Positions 8,919 to 17,243 are shown, counted from the first letter of the stretch. The stretch: DNA of 64,000 nt from Rhodopseudomonas sp. P2A-2r (GCF_026015985.1 NZ_CP110389.1:1644001-1708000); one strand, 5' to 3'. Numbers and translations: made by a program. Notes: a model not told the origin generated them from the sequence alone.

Positions 8919-10193
8919 TTGGATTTTTCATTGCCGGCCGATCTGGTCGCCTATCTCGCCGAGCTCGATCGCTTCATCGCCAAAGAGATCAAGCCGATCG
9001 AGGATGCCGACGACAACATCCGCTTCTTCGATCATCGCCGCGAATGGGCGCGCACCGATTTCGAGAATGGCGGGCTGCCGCGCCATGAGTGGGAAGCGCT
9101 GCTGCGCCGCGTGAAAACGCTGGCCGATGATGCCGGCCATCTGCGCTTCGCGATCCCGAAGGCCTATGGCGGCAAGGCCGGCTCCAATCTGTGGATGGCT
9201 GTCATCCGCGAGCATTTTGCCGCAAAGGGTCTTGGCCTGCACAACGACCTGCAGAATGAGCACTCCATCGTCGGCAACCTGCCGCTGGTGACGATGCTCG
9301 ACCGCTATGGCCGCGACGACCAGAAGGCGATGATCGAAGGCTCGATCACCGGCAAGTACCGCATCACCTTCGGACTCACCGAACCCGAGCATGGCTCCGA
9401 CGCGACCCATATGGAAAGCCGCGCGGTGCAGGCGACGCGCAACGGTGTCTCCGGCTGGGTGATCAATGGCGAAAAGATGTGGACCACCGGCATGCATGTG
9501 GCGACCCATTGCGCGCTGTTCGCGCGCACTTCGGGCAATGACGGCGATGCGCGCGGCATCACCTGCTTCCTGGTGCCGGCGAAAGCCGAGGGCGTGAAGA
9601 TCGAGGAGTATCTGTGGACCTTCAACATGCCCACCGATCATCCGCGCGTCAGTTTCACCGACGTGTTCGTGCCGGACGATGCGCTGTTTGGCGAGGTCGG
9701 CCGCGGCCTGTCATTGGCGCAATGCTTTGTGCATGAGAACCGCATCCGCCAGGCGGCAAGTTCGCTGGGTGCCGCGGTGTACTGCATCGAGGAAAGCGTC
9801 AAATACGCGCGCGAGCGAAAACCGTTCGGCAAGGCGCTGGCCGAGAACCAGGCGATCCAGTGGCCGCTGGTGGAGCTTGCCACCCAGGCAGAGATGCTGC
9901 GGCTCTTGATCCGCAAGACCGCGTGGGAAATGGACAAGCTCACCCAGGCGGAAGTCGAGCACACGCTGTCGGATCGCGTCTCGATGTGTAATTTCTGGGC
10001 CAACCGGCTGTGCTGCGAGGCTGCCGACCGCGCCATGCAGGTCCATGGCGGCATGGGCTATTCCCGTCACAAGCCGTTCGAGCACATCTATCGCCACCAC
10101 CGCCGCTACCGCATCACCGAAGGCAGCGAGGAAATCCAGAAACGCAAGGTCGCGGGATTCCTGTTCGGCTACATGGGGGCGGGGAAACACTGA
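8919..10193 (+). CDS. Acyl-CoA dehydrogenase family protein (LvaC/ACAD10-11-like candidate)
   Basis: A 424-residue FAD-dependent acyl-CoA dehydrogenase. Flavin and substrate motifs are clear: FGLTEPEHGSDATHME, VINGEKMWTTG, MCNFWANRLCCEAADRAMQVHGGMGYSRHKPFEHIYRHHR and the C-terminal YRITEGSEEIQKRKVAGF. The start is TTG 8919, preceded by GGGAGAG at normal spacing; no ATG gives a better N-terminus. In mammalian ACAD10/11 and bacterial LvaC, a dehydrogenase of this class works on a phosphorylated 4-hydroxyacyl-CoA. With the APH-like kinase and DUF6285 protein close by, the same role is plausible, although ordinary acyl-CoA dehydrogenation cannot be ruled out. Confidence 0.88.
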   Translation: MDFSLPADLVAYLAELDRFIAKEIKPIEDADDNIRFFDHRREWARTDFENGGLPRHEWEALLRRVKTLADDAGHLRFAIPKAYGGKAGSNLWMAVIREHFAAKGLGLHNDLQNEHSIVGNLPLVTMLDRYGRDDQKAMIEGSITGKYRITFGLTEPEHGSDATHMESRAVQATRNGVSGWVINGEKMWTTGMHVATHCALFARTSGNDGDARGITCFLVPAKAEGVKIEEYLWTFNMPTDHPRVSFTDVFVPDDALFGEVGRGLSLAQCFVHENRIRQAASSLGAAVYCIEESVKYARERKPFGKALAENQAIQWPLVELATQAEMLRLLIRKTAWEMDKLTQAEVEHTLSDRVSMCNFWANRLCCEAADRAMQVHGGMGYSRHKPFEHIYRHHRRYRITEGSEEIQKRKVAGFLFGYMGAGKH

Positions 10194-10200
10194 ATGTTAC

Positions 10201-10245
10201 CTCTCCCCGCCTAGCGAAGCTGCGCTTCGCCGGGCGGGGCAAGGA
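10201..10245. repeat. GC-rich hairpin repeat
   Basis: CTCTCCCCGCC-TAGCGAAGC and GCTTCGCCGGGCGGGG form a stem just after the acyl-CoA dehydrogenase stop. A close relative with the same GCGAAGC/GCTTCGC core lies at 60264-60316. Confidence 0.6.
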
Positions 10246-10259
10246 AAAAGGGCGCCCCC

Positions 10260-10637
10260 TCAGTTCGCATACCTCGCGGTCAGATCCCGCGAGATCTTCG
10301 CGCCTTCGTCGATATAGCGGCGGATGGCGATGCCGGCGGCCGGGGTGCAGGTCCGGTAGGTCTGCTGGAACCCGTTATAGCCACGGTTGAAGCCGGCGAT
10401 CATGCGGGCGCGGCGCTCGCCGGACGGTGTCTCGGCATCGACCAGCGCCTGCATCTCGTTGCGCCATTTGGCGCCTTCGTTGCTGCCGCAGATGCCGCGC
10501 AGATAGTGCAGGGTGCCCAAGATCTCCGCCAGCCGCTGCAGGTCGCCGTCGAACGGCGCAGCCGCGTCCTGCGCCCGGATCGGCCCCAGGCCGCAGGTCG
10601 CGAGAATGAAGAAGGCAACGGTGAGACGTTTGAGCAT
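10260..10637 (-). CDS. TIGR02301 family protein, probably periplasmic
   Basis: A 125-residue protein with an N-terminal signal peptide (MLKRLTVAFFILATCGLGPIRAQ, cleavage likely after the AQ region). The mature part has the family hallmark LGTLHYLRGICGSNEGAKWRNEM and a second conserved stretch GFNRGYNGFQQTYRTCTPAA, with two cysteines placed for a possible disulfide. The family is confined largely to alphaproteobacteria and has no known function. Start ATG 10637 was chosen because it opens the signal peptide; upstream codons in frame look non-coding. Confidence 0.8.
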   Translation of the reverse strand: MLKRLTVAFFILATCGLGPIRAQDAAAPFDGDLQRLAEILGTLHYLRGICGSNEGAKWRNEMQALVDAETPSGERRARMIAGFNRGYNGFQQTYRTCTPAAGIAIRRYIDEGAKISRDLTARYAN

Positions 10638-10720
10638 GAAGGGTATCCGGAGCTGCCGAGATATGCCTTCTCGGGGCGGGCGGTGCAAGGCAATGCCGGG
10701 TCGTATCGGATGCCGGGCCG

Positions 10721-11155
10721 TCAGGCGCCGATCAGGGCCCGGGCGGCGGCGATGATCTCGGGCAGGCCGGGGGTCAGCGGGCGGTCGCCGGGGGCATCGG
10801 GCGGCAACCAGGCCAAATCGTCGAGTTCCTCGTTCAGCACAGGTTCGCCGGCGCGCCAGCGCGTGGCGAAGGACATGATGACGAAATGCGCGGTGCTGCC
10901 GTTGGCGCCGGGCAGCACCTCGCGCCACCCGGCCAGCCCGGCAATGTCGATCTGCAGCCCGGTTTCTTCCATCACCTCGCGCCGCAACGCGATCTCGAGC
11001 GATTCCCCGAACTCGACCCGGCCGCCGGGGAGCGACCACAGGCCGAGACCGGGCGCACGGGCACGGCGGACCAGCAGGATCCTGCCGTCACGGAAGATCG
11101 AAGCGCTCACCGCAAGCTGCGGCCGGATGGGAGTTTGCGGGCTCATGAGGGTCAA
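10721..11155 (-). CDS. NUDIX hydrolase
   Basis: A 144-residue Nudix protein. The Nudix box is complete: GGRVEFGESLEIALRREVME followed by ETGL, fitting Gx5Ex7REUxEExGU, which binds the divalent metal used to cleave nucleoside-diphosphate-linked substrates. The start overlaps the stop of the upstream gene by 4 bp (ATGA at 11152-11155), pointing to translational coupling. An alternative ATG lies 9 bp downstream. The substrate (sanitation of oxidised nucleotides or a sugar nucleotide) cannot be read from sequence. Confidence 0.88.
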   Translation of the reverse strand: MTLMSPQTPIRPQLAVSASIFRDGRILLVRRARAPGLGLWSLPGGRVEFGESLEIALRREVMEETGLQIDIAGLAGWREVLPGANGSTAHFVIMSFATRWRAGEPVLNEELDDLAWLPPDAPGDRPLTPGLPEIIAAARALIGA

Positions 11156-11676
11156 TGGGTCATGATGTAATCGACGTCGGGCTCCTGATCCCGGCCGTTG
11201 ATGACGCCACCAGCCACCGCCACCAGCGGCTTGACCCAGCCGACCGCCTGTTCGGCCAGGGTGGCGCGGGTCTTGTCCTGCTTGGCCTCGCGCATGGCAT
11301 CGCCGACCGCCGTCAGGATCGATGTCATGGTGGCGACGACGGTGTCGAATTCGGCGCGAACGGGGAGGCTCGCCGATTCATAGGAGGCGATCGCCAGGTC
11401 ACGCGACTTGAAGTTCGATTTGATGAAATGCTCGGCGTAGGTCAGCGGCTCCCACTCCAGGAACAGCTCGAAGCAATCGGGCATGTCCGGAATCATCTCA
11501 AGAAGCATGATGGCTTCGTTGAAGTGGTTCAGGTAGTCCGTGGCGAGGCCGGTGCGCGGATTGATGTTGGCGGCGATCAGTTCGGCAGCGGACGCAGGCG
11601 TGCCGGCATCGGCATCATCCGGATTGTGGCGATCAGTCTGCGCCGGTTTTTGAGCCGTCATGGTCATCTTTGGCAC
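11152..11676 (-). CDS. Conserved hypothetical protein coupled to the Nudix gene
   Basis: A 174-residue mainly helical, acidic protein without signal peptide or membrane segment. I recognise no catalytic motif. The N-terminal 30 residues are low in complexity (KPAQTDRHNPDDADAGTPAS); the rest (NHFNEAIMLLEMIPDMPDCF, EWEPLTYAEHFIKSNFKSRD) looks like a compact helical fold. Its stop overlaps the Nudix start by 4 bp, so both are probably made from one message. It is divergent from the YedK gene across 53 bp. Confidence 0.75.
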   Translation of the reverse strand: MPKMTMTAQKPAQTDRHNPDDADAGTPASAAELIAANINPRTGLATDYLNHFNEAIMLLEMIPDMPDCFELFLEWEPLTYAEHFIKSNFKSRDLAIASYESASLPVRAEFDTVVATMTSILTAVGDAMREAKQDKTRATLAEQAVGWVKPLVAVAGGVINGRDQEPDVDYIMTH

Positions 11677-11729
11677 TGTCGGCGTTTCAGGTTAAAACCA
11701 CCTGAAGAGATTGGCGCATAGGTGAGTCA

Positions 11730-12488
11730 ATGTGCGGGCGTTTTGTCATTACATCCGCACCGGCGGCACTGAGGCAGGTATTTGGCTACGCCGAGCAGCC
11801 CAATTTTCCGCCGCGGTACAATGTTGCGCCGACGCAACCGATCCCCGTGGTTATCCTGGAGAACGGCGCGCGGCACTTTCGCCTGATGCGCTGGGGCCTT
11901 TTGCCGTCATGGGTGAAGGATCCCCGCAAGTTCACGCTGCTGATCAATGCGCGCAGCGAAACCGTGCAGGAAAAGCCGGCCTTCAGAAATGCCATCCGGC
12001 GGCGTCGCTGCCTGATCCCGGCAGACGGCTATTACGAGTGGCAGACCATCGACAAACGCAAACAGCCGTACTTCATCCATCAGCGCGATGCGCAGCCGTT
12101 CGGTTTTGCGGCGCTGGCGGAAACCTGGATGGGACCGAACGGCGAGGAAGTCGACACCGTGGCCATCGTCACGGCGGCGGCCAGCACCGGCATGTCGGTG
12201 CTGCACCAGCGCGTCCCGGTGACCATCGCGCCGGATGACTTTTCGCGCTGGCTGGATTGCAGCAGCGACAACGCATCGGACGTGATGCCGCTGCTGCACG
12301 CGCCTGACGATGGCGACTTCGTCTGGCACCCGGTCTCGCCAGCGGTCAATAAGGTCGCCAATGACGACGCGCAATTGATCCTGCCGATATCGGCCGCCGA
12401 GGCCGCGGCACCGCCGGCAAAAAAGCCGGTCGCGCGCAAGGTGGCCATGGCTGCGCCGGAAGATGGCGGGCAGGGGTCATTGTTCTAA
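11730..12488 (+). CDS. yedK: SOS response-associated peptidase family protein (YedK/HMCES)
   Basis: A 252-residue SRAP-domain protein. It begins MCGRF; Cys2, exposed after removal of Met1, is the residue that forms the covalent link to abasic sites in single-stranded DNA. Other family signatures are PRYNVAPTQPIPVV, LINARSETVQEKPAFRNA, RRRCLIPADGYYEWQ and the histidine in LHQRVPVTI. The C-terminal tail (AAAPPAKKPVARKV) is basic and probably disordered. The role is protection of abasic sites at replication forks. I see no clear LexA box upstream. Confidence 0.92.
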   Translation: MCGRFVITSAPAALRQVFGYAEQPNFPPRYNVAPTQPIPVVILENGARHFRLMRWGLLPSWVKDPRKFTLLINARSETVQEKPAFRNAIRRRRCLIPADGYYEWQTIDKRKQPYFIHQRDAQPFGFAALAETWMGPNGEEVDTVAIVTAAASTGMSVLHQRVPVTIAPDDFSRWLDCSSDNASDVMPLLHAPDDGDFVWHPVSPAVNKVANDDAQLILPISAAEAAAPPAKKPVARKVAMAAPEDGGQGSLF

Positions 12489-12549
12489 GCACACTGTCGT
12501 TCCGGGTTTGCTCGGGCGTTGCCCTCGCGCCCTGGAGCAACAGTTTAGA

Positions 12550-12978
12550 TCACGGCGTCAATTCACGTCCGTCGAGCCACTTCGCATAGATGACGCGCTC
12601 CTGCTCACCGAATCCGATCGACTCGTAAAATGCCTTCACCCGCGTGTTGTCGCCGCGCACCATCAATTGCAGCTTTTCGATGCCGCGTGCACGCAGCCAG
12701 TTCTCCGCCGCCGTCATGATGGCGCGGCCGAAATCCCTGCGTTGATGATCGGGATCGACGCTGACGTAGTAGACCCATCCGCGATGGCCGTCATGGCCGA
12801 CCAATACCGATGCGACGATGCTGTCGCCATCGTGGCCGACCAGCACATCGGCATTGTTGCCGGAGCGTGCGAGCCGGATGTCGGCTTCCGGATCGTTCCA
12901 CGGCCGCACCAGTCCGCAGCGCCGCCACAGCGCGATGACGCCGGCTATATCCGCATCTGTCAGTGACGAGACTTTCAT
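12550..12978 (-). CDS. GNAT family acetyltransferase (YpeA-like)
   Basis: A 142-residue N-acetyltransferase similar to E. coli YpeA. The N-terminal CGLVRPWNDPEADI is the YpeA-specific stretch, VGHDGHRGWVYYVSVDPDHQRRDFGRAIM holds the acetyl-CoA pyrophosphate loop (Q-R-R-D-F-G-R variant of Q/RxxGxG/A), and the tail GFGEQERVIYAKWL closes the fold. In the usual Q/RxxGxG/A motif the first glycine is replaced by Asp-Phe-Gly. It overlaps the upstream oxidoreductase stop/start by 4 bp (12975-12978), so it is translationally coupled. The substrate is unknown. Confidence 0.87.
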   Translation of the reverse strand: MKVSSLTDADIAGVIALWRRCGLVRPWNDPEADIRLARSGNNADVLVGHDGDSIVASVLVGHDGHRGWVYYVSVDPDHQRRDFGRAIMTAAENWLRARGIEKLQLMVRGDNTRVKAFYESIGFGEQERVIYAKWLDGRELTP

Positions 12979-14420
12979 CGCTCGACCGCCAGCAACACCT
13001 TGCCGGGATTGAGAATGCCGAGCGGATCGAGCATCGCCTTCAATGAGCGCATCAGCTCGATCGCTACCGGATCCTTCACCGAGGGCAGGTCGGCGGCCTT
13101 CAACCGGCCGATGCCGTGCTCGGCCGAGATCGAACCGCCCATGCGCAGCACCACCTCGAACACGACTTCGTTGACGTCATGCCAGCGCGCCAGGAAGTCC
13201 GCCGCGGTCCAACCCTCCTTCGGCTGGGTCACGTTGTAGTGGATGTTGCCGTCGCCGAGATGGCCGAACGGCACCGGCCGCGCACCCGGCATCAGCTTCA
13301 GCACTGCGGCATTGGCCTCAGCGATGAAAACCGGCACCGCGGCGACCGGCACCGAGACGTCGTGCTTGATCGAGCCGCCTTCCGGCTTCTGTGCCGGGGA
13401 AATCTCCTCGCGCAGTTTCCAGAACGCCTGGCGCTGGTTGAGGTTTTCCGCGATCGCGGCGTCGTCGACAATGCCGTCTTCGAATGCGCGCTCGAGGATG
13501 GCTTCCAGCGTGGCGCGCGCATCCTCGCGCATCGACGACAATTCCATCAGCACGTACCAGGCATGCTTGCTCTGCAAGGGATCGCGGACGCCGATGCCGT
13601 GGCGGACGCTGAAATCCACCGCGATGTTGGCGATCAGCTCGAAGCTGGTCAGGCTGCCGGCGGCCTCGTTGCGCGCGATGGCCAGCAGCTTCAGCGCGTC
13701 GTCCGGCGACTTCAATCCGACGAAGGCGGTCTCGACCGCGCGCGGCTTCGGGAACAGCTTCAATGTCGCTGCGGTGATGATGCCGAGCGTGCCTTCGCCG
13801 CCGATGAAGATGTTGCGCAGGTCGTAGCCGGTGTTGTCCTTCTTCAGCTTGGTCAGGCCGTTGAGGATGCGGCCGTCGGCCAGCACCACTTCGAGCCCGA
13901 GCGCCATTTCGCGCGCCACGCCATAGGCCAGCGCCGTGGTGCCGCCGGCATTGCTGGACAGGTTGCCGCCGATCGTGCAGCTGCCCTCGGAGCCCAGCGA
14001 CAGCGGGAACAGCCGGTCGGCCTCGGCAGCGCGCGCCTGCGCATTTTGCAGGATCATGCCGGCTTCCACGGTCATGGTGTTGGATTCGGTGTCGAGATCG
14101 CGCAGCCGGTCCATCCGGCGCATCGACAGCACGACTTCGCCGCCATAGGGCGTCTGTCCGCCGACTAGACCGGTATTGCCGCCCTGCGGCACCAGCGCGG
14201 TGCGGGTTTCGCTGGCGAGCTTGCAGATCGCAGCGACCTCGGCCGTCGAGCCGGGCCGCAGCACCAGCGGCGAGGTCCCGCGGAACAGGTTGCGGTCCTC
14301 GGTCACGTATTGATGGACGTCGGCCTGGTCGGTGACGGCATATTTTTCGCCGACAATGGCGCGAAAGCGCGCGATGGTGTCGGGCGAAAGGGCGGCGGGC
14401 GTCGGATAAGCGATGTTCAT
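12975..14420 (-). CDS. FAD-binding oxidoreductase, D-2-hydroxyacid/D-lactate dehydrogenase type (GlcD-like)
   Basis: A 481-residue protein with an FAD-binding PCMH domain at the N-terminus (PLVLRPGSTAEVAAICKLA; PQGGNTGLVGGQTP; CTIGGNLSSNAGGTTALAYG) and a FAD-oxidase C-terminal domain (PFGHLGDGNIHYNV, GGSISAEHGIGRLK, with the metal-binding histidines). These are the marks of the D-2-hydroxyglutarate/D-lactate dehydrogenase and GlcD group, which oxidise a D-2-hydroxyacid and pass electrons to the chain. Length and domain order are normal. Exact substrate not resolved. Confidence 0.9.
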   Translation of the reverse strand: MNIAYPTPAALSPDTIARFRAIVGEKYAVTDQADVHQYVTEDRNLFRGTSPLVLRPGSTAEVAAICKLASETRTALVPQGGNTGLVGGQTPYGGEVVLSMRRMDRLRDLDTESNTMTVEAGMILQNAQARAAEADRLFPLSLGSEGSCTIGGNLSSNAGGTTALAYGVAREMALGLEVVLADGRILNGLTKLKKDNTGYDLRNIFIGGEGTLGIITAATLKLFPKPRAVETAFVGLKSPDDALKLLAIARNEAAGSLTSFELIANIAVDFSVRHGIGVRDPLQSKHAWYVLMELSSMREDARATLEAILERAFEDGIVDDAAIAENLNQRQAFWKLREEISPAQKPEGGSIKHDVSVPVAAVPVFIAEANAAVLKLMPGARPVPFGHLGDGNIHYNVTQPKEGWTAADFLARWHDVNEVVFEVVLRMGGSISAEHGIGRLKAADLPSVKDPVAIELMRSLKAMLDPLGILNPGKVLLAVER

Positions 14421-14453
14421 GCGGTTTCCCGTGCGTTTCTTGGTCTTGCTTCG

Positions 14454-15437
14454 TTACACCGCGGCGCGGCGCAGCCGGTCGTTGATGGCTTCGCCGAGGC
14501 CGTGGTCCGGCACCGGCATCACCGCGATGCCGGCGGCGCCCCGGGCATCGAGGGCGCGAAGATAGCCGAAAAGATTGGTTGCGGCTTCAGCGAGATCGGC
14601 CAATCCGGATAGATTCATCACCGCGATGGCTTTGTCCATGCCGGGCAGGACTGCGGGCCCGAAGGCCAGCAGCGCCTCGCCGGGACGGACCTCGTCCGCC
14701 ATCAGCCGCACCGGCGTACGCGGTGCGTAATGCGAGGCCAGCATGCCCGGCGCGAGCGGCTGCGCCATGGCGCCGTCCGGGTCCTGGGGCGGTTGCAGCA
14801 GGGCCCGCCCGAGCACCTGCTCGATGGCCTCGCGCGGCAGCCCGCCCGGGCGCAGCAGCATCGGCTGCTCGAAACAGCCGACGATGGTCGATTCGACGCC
14901 GACCGAAACCGCACCGCCGTCGACAATGAGGTCGATACGGCCGGCCAGATCGCTCTGCACATGGGCCGCGGTGGTCGGGGAGACGTGACCGGACAGGTTG
15001 GCCGAGGGCGCCACCACGGCGCCGCCGAAGGCCCGCAGCAGCGCCACCGCCACCGGGTGGGCCGGTATTCGGACGGCGACAGTGTCTAGCCCGGCGGTGG
15101 CGAGATCCGCGACAGGGCAGTTCGGCGCCTTCGGCAGTACCAGCGTCAGCGGCCCCGGCCAGAACGATTCGGCGAGATTCAGCGCTTCGGCATCGAAAAC
15201 GGCGATGTTTCGTGCGGCCGCGAGGTCTGCGACATGGGCGATCAGCGGATTGAAGGCCGGGCGGCCCTTGGCCTGATAAAGCCGGGCAATCGCCGCCGCG
15301 TTGCCGGCGTCGGCGCCGAGCCCGTAGACGGTCTCGGTGGGAAACGCCACCAGACCGCCGTTTCGCAGGCAGCGGGCGGCATCCTTCAGCGCGTCAGGAT
15401 CGGCGGCGGTCATCCGGGTGGTCAGGCCCACGGCCAT
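14454..15437 (-). CDS. L-threonylcarbamoyladenylate synthase, Sua5 type
   Basis: A 327-residue protein with an N-terminal YrdC/TsaC domain (NGGLVAFPTETVYGLGADA; KGRPAFNPLIAHV; SFWPGPLTLVLP; APSANLSGHVSPTTAAHV) and a C-terminal Sua5 extension (PGMLASHYAPRTPVRL onwards). The YrdC domain makes threonylcarbamoyl-AMP from threonine, bicarbonate and ATP for t6A37 in ANN-decoding tRNAs. The presence of the extra domain makes it the Sua5 form rather than short TsaC. It lies beside the FAD oxidoreductase on the same strand, 33 bp upstream of it. This is a housekeeping gene and a good anchor for the native chromosome left of the island. Confidence 0.92.
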   Translation of the reverse strand: MAVGLTTRMTAADPDALKDAARCLRNGGLVAFPTETVYGLGADAGNAAAIARLYQAKGRPAFNPLIAHVADLAAARNIAVFDAEALNLAESFWPGPLTLVLPKAPNCPVADLATAGLDTVAVRIPAHPVAVALLRAFGGAVVAPSANLSGHVSPTTAAHVQSDLAGRIDLIVDGGAVSVGVESTIVGCFEQPMLLRPGGLPREAIEQVLGRALLQPPQDPDGAMAQPLAPGMLASHYAPRTPVRLMADEVRPGEALLAFGPAVLPGMDKAIAVMNLSGLADLAEAATNLFGYLRALDARGAAGIAVMPVPDHGLGEAINDRLRRAAV

Positions 15438-15521
15438 GTCAGGGCATCCTTCATTGTATCGCAGGTTCTTTAGCGGGGTTCTTGCGGTATGCGAAACCCA
15501 AGGCTATAAGCCGCCCATTGT

Positions 15522-15598
15522 CGGAGTGTGGCTCAGCCCGGTAGAGCACTGCGTTCGGGACGCAGGGGTCGCAGGTTCAAATCCTGCCACTCCGACCA
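15522..15598 (+). tRNA. tRNA-Pro (anticodon CGG)
   Basis: The 77-base gene folds as a complete cloverleaf. The acceptor arm CGGAGTG pairs with CACTCCG, the anticodon arm is CTGCG-TTCGGGA-CGCAG giving CGG at positions 34-36, and the T arm is GCAGG-TTCAAAT-CCTGC. The CCA end is encoded (15596-15598). Its 3' half is repeated exactly at 20122-20169, which marks it as an integration site. Confidence 0.95.
15551..15598 (+). other. attL: left copy of 48-bp direct repeat inside tRNA-Pro
   Basis: From the anticodon stem to the CCA end, this segment is identical over 48 bp to 20122-20169. Integrases that use tRNA genes commonly recombine in this part of the gene and leave one whole tRNA and one 3' fragment, as seen here. 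Confidence 0.85.
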
Positions 15599-15818
15599 AT
15601 TGATCAATAGCTTAGCCTTTTCAACGCTTTCCCGGGCAACGGAATGGGCAATGAAATAGGCTAGCCGAGCGCCAAGGTGCTCAAAATTCCGGTATCAGAC
15701 TAGCTTAGCTAGCGGGGTGAGGGCCTTGTGCAACTAATTGCACAGCTCGAATAACCGACACGATTACCGTCCAGAATCGAAACCCTTTGAGCGCACCGGC
15801 AACGGGGGCGCCGACTAA

Positions 15819-15974
15819 GAGGGGCATCGGTTCAATGAGGCAATCCGCATCCAGGACCGCCTGGCCGAGATCAAGAACGACGTAGGCGCGTTGGACCGGG
15901 TCTTGGGGACGCTTGGCTATACTGGCGATCTGGACGCTTGCGCTAGGAGGAAGCTCCCTCGCGCGTCGAGGTGA
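15819..15974 (+). pseudogene. Remnant with coiled-coil-like sequence
   Basis: An open stretch with no start codon reads NEAIRIQDRLAEIKNDVGAL and then DRVLGTLGYTGDLDACARRK before TGA 15972. It resembles the middle of helical proteins often found on rhizobial integrated elements, where a heptad-like segment is followed by LGYxGDLD. It is preceded by a stop at 15816, so only a fragment is left. Identification is by resemblance and is weak. Confidence 0.35.
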
Positions 15975-16070
15975 ATGCTCATCAAGTGCAGCGCACCATC
16001 GATACGAATGAAGTCGCATTGAAAATATGAAGATATCTCGCCTGTTTGAATTCGCTGGAAATCAAACAAT

Positions 16071-16586
16071 ATGCCCAGAGGTGGGAAGCGCGAGGGTGCG
16101 GGGCGAAAGCCTAAGGAAAAAGCGGGGCCGCCGCTAAAGCTTGTGCCGTCCGCGCCGCCACCAATGCAGTCGGACCCGTCGGTTGTCGATGGACTGACCG
16201 AGCCGCAATGGTCCGCCCAGTTCACCGACGAGCTCGATCAGGATCTCGCTCGGCGGCAGTGGCGCATCATCATCGGTGAGCTGCGCAGCTCCGAGAAGCT
16301 GGCGAATGCCAACGAGCGCCAGGTCAAGCGCCTGGTCGACGCTTACGTGCTCTACGAAATCGCGATGCGCCACGTCGCAGATGAGGGAGCAGTCTTCCCG
16401 CGCAAGGGCAAGAAGCAGCCCGCATACAATCCGTGGTTCACAATTTTGAAGGACGCGAACGCGATGGCGTCAGCCGCTGAGGCAGAGCTGACGATCACGC
16501 CGCGCCGGCGCAACAATGGCGGAAAAGTCCAAAGGCAAAAGCCGACCGTCGTCGGGGGTGGGTATCTCAAGGCGGTTGCCAAGTGA
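16071..16586 (+). CDS. Phage terminase small subunit (P27 family-like)
   Basis: A 171-residue protein with a basic glycine-rich start (PRGGKREGAGRKPKEKAG), a typical opening for phage terminase small subunits, followed by a helical core (DQDLARRQWRIIIGELRSSE; RQVKRLVDAYVLYEIAMRHV) and FPRKGKKQPAYNPWFTILKD, a segment characteristic of the P27-type family. The C-terminal RRRNNGGKVQRQKP is basic. The small subunit recognises phage DNA for packaging. The large-subunit fragment overlaps its 3' end, the usual phage order. Confidence 0.8.
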   Translation: MPRGGKREGAGRKPKEKAGPPLKLVPSAPPPMQSDPSVVDGLTEPQWSAQFTDELDQDLARRQWRIIIGELRSSEKLANANERQVKRLVDAYVLYEIAMRHVADEGAVFPRKGKKQPAYNPWFTILKDANAMASAAEAELTITPRRRNNGGKVQRQKPTVVGGGYLKAVAK

Positions 16587-16710
16587 TCCGACCACGCAAT
16601 GGGCGCAGGATGTCGTAAGCGGGAAGATTGTTTCAGGCGATCTCGCACGCTGCGCCGCCGAGCGTCATCTGAAGGATTTGGTCGACGGCGCACCCATCTT
16701 GCCAACGTAA
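16516..16710 (+). pseudogene. Truncated phage terminase large subunit, N-terminal fragment
   Basis: A 64-residue reading frame whose second half, DPTTQWAQDVVSGKIVSGDL and then ARCAAERHLKDL, matches the N-terminus of large terminases of the P27-associated type, upstream of the ATPase domain. It ends after GAPILPT, so the ATPase and nuclease domains are gone. It overlaps the small-subunit gene by 71 bp. The packaging module is therefore dead. Confidence 0.65.
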
Positions 16711-16862
16711 AAACGACGGCCGAGCGTTCATCGCTTATGATGGCGGCGCGTTAGATGCGCGGATGTCGCTGCATCGATGCATTTGAACGAAATCGTTTAG
16801 TCGGCCTTAAGGGTAACCGCAGCCAAGAAGGATCCATTTGTTAAACTTGACGTTATCTCACG

Positions 16863-17033
16863 ATGGGAAACGCTCTGACCATTATTGTCGAACAGGTGGA
16901 TCAGCAAATCCCTCCGCCCTACGGGGCCGTTTTGCTTAAGAACGGAAGTAGGGAAGTGATGATGGCTCGCAGGGCCTACGAAGACAAGCTGGGCAGCGCG
17001 CCGGAACCCACGAGGCTAGAAAAGAGCGCATAG
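16863..17033 (+). CDS. Small hypothetical protein (56 aa)
   Basis: ATG 16863 opens a 56-codon frame (MGNALTIIVEQVDQQIPPPY, later GAVLLKNGSREVMMARRAYE) ending at TAG 17031. The amphipathic beginning and lysine/arginine-rich middle look protein-like and codon use is balanced. The ribosome-binding site is weak. I do not recognise the family; it may be a cargo gene of the island. Confidence 0.4.
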   Translation: MGNALTIIVEQVDQQIPPPYGAVLLKNGSREVMMARRAYEDKLGSAPEPTRLEKSA

Positions 17034-17243
17034 GGCGCAACATCAGCAACGCACTTTGCTCAAGAGCGCTGCGCTGGAACGCAATAATAGCGCGGTTTTA
17101 CTTCGCTATTTGCGTGCACCTTCCAGGCCTCGCCAGCGCTTTGGCATGCGGTCAAGTCTGCTAACCCAGGAACAGAGGTCATGCTTACGCCGGATGAAGA
17201 GTTGGAATAGCCTAGTAATAGTACAAGAATGTAAGTCATTTTC
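17034..17243. other. No gene seen
   Basis: This stretch inside the island has several stops in all frames on both strands and no repeat or structured RNA that I can recognise. Confidence 0.5.

Noticed and set aside
15705..16019. Leftward 104-residue frame right of the tRNA
   Set aside because: No ribosome-binding site, no recognisable motif, and it lies opposite a better-looking gene remnant at 15819-15974.
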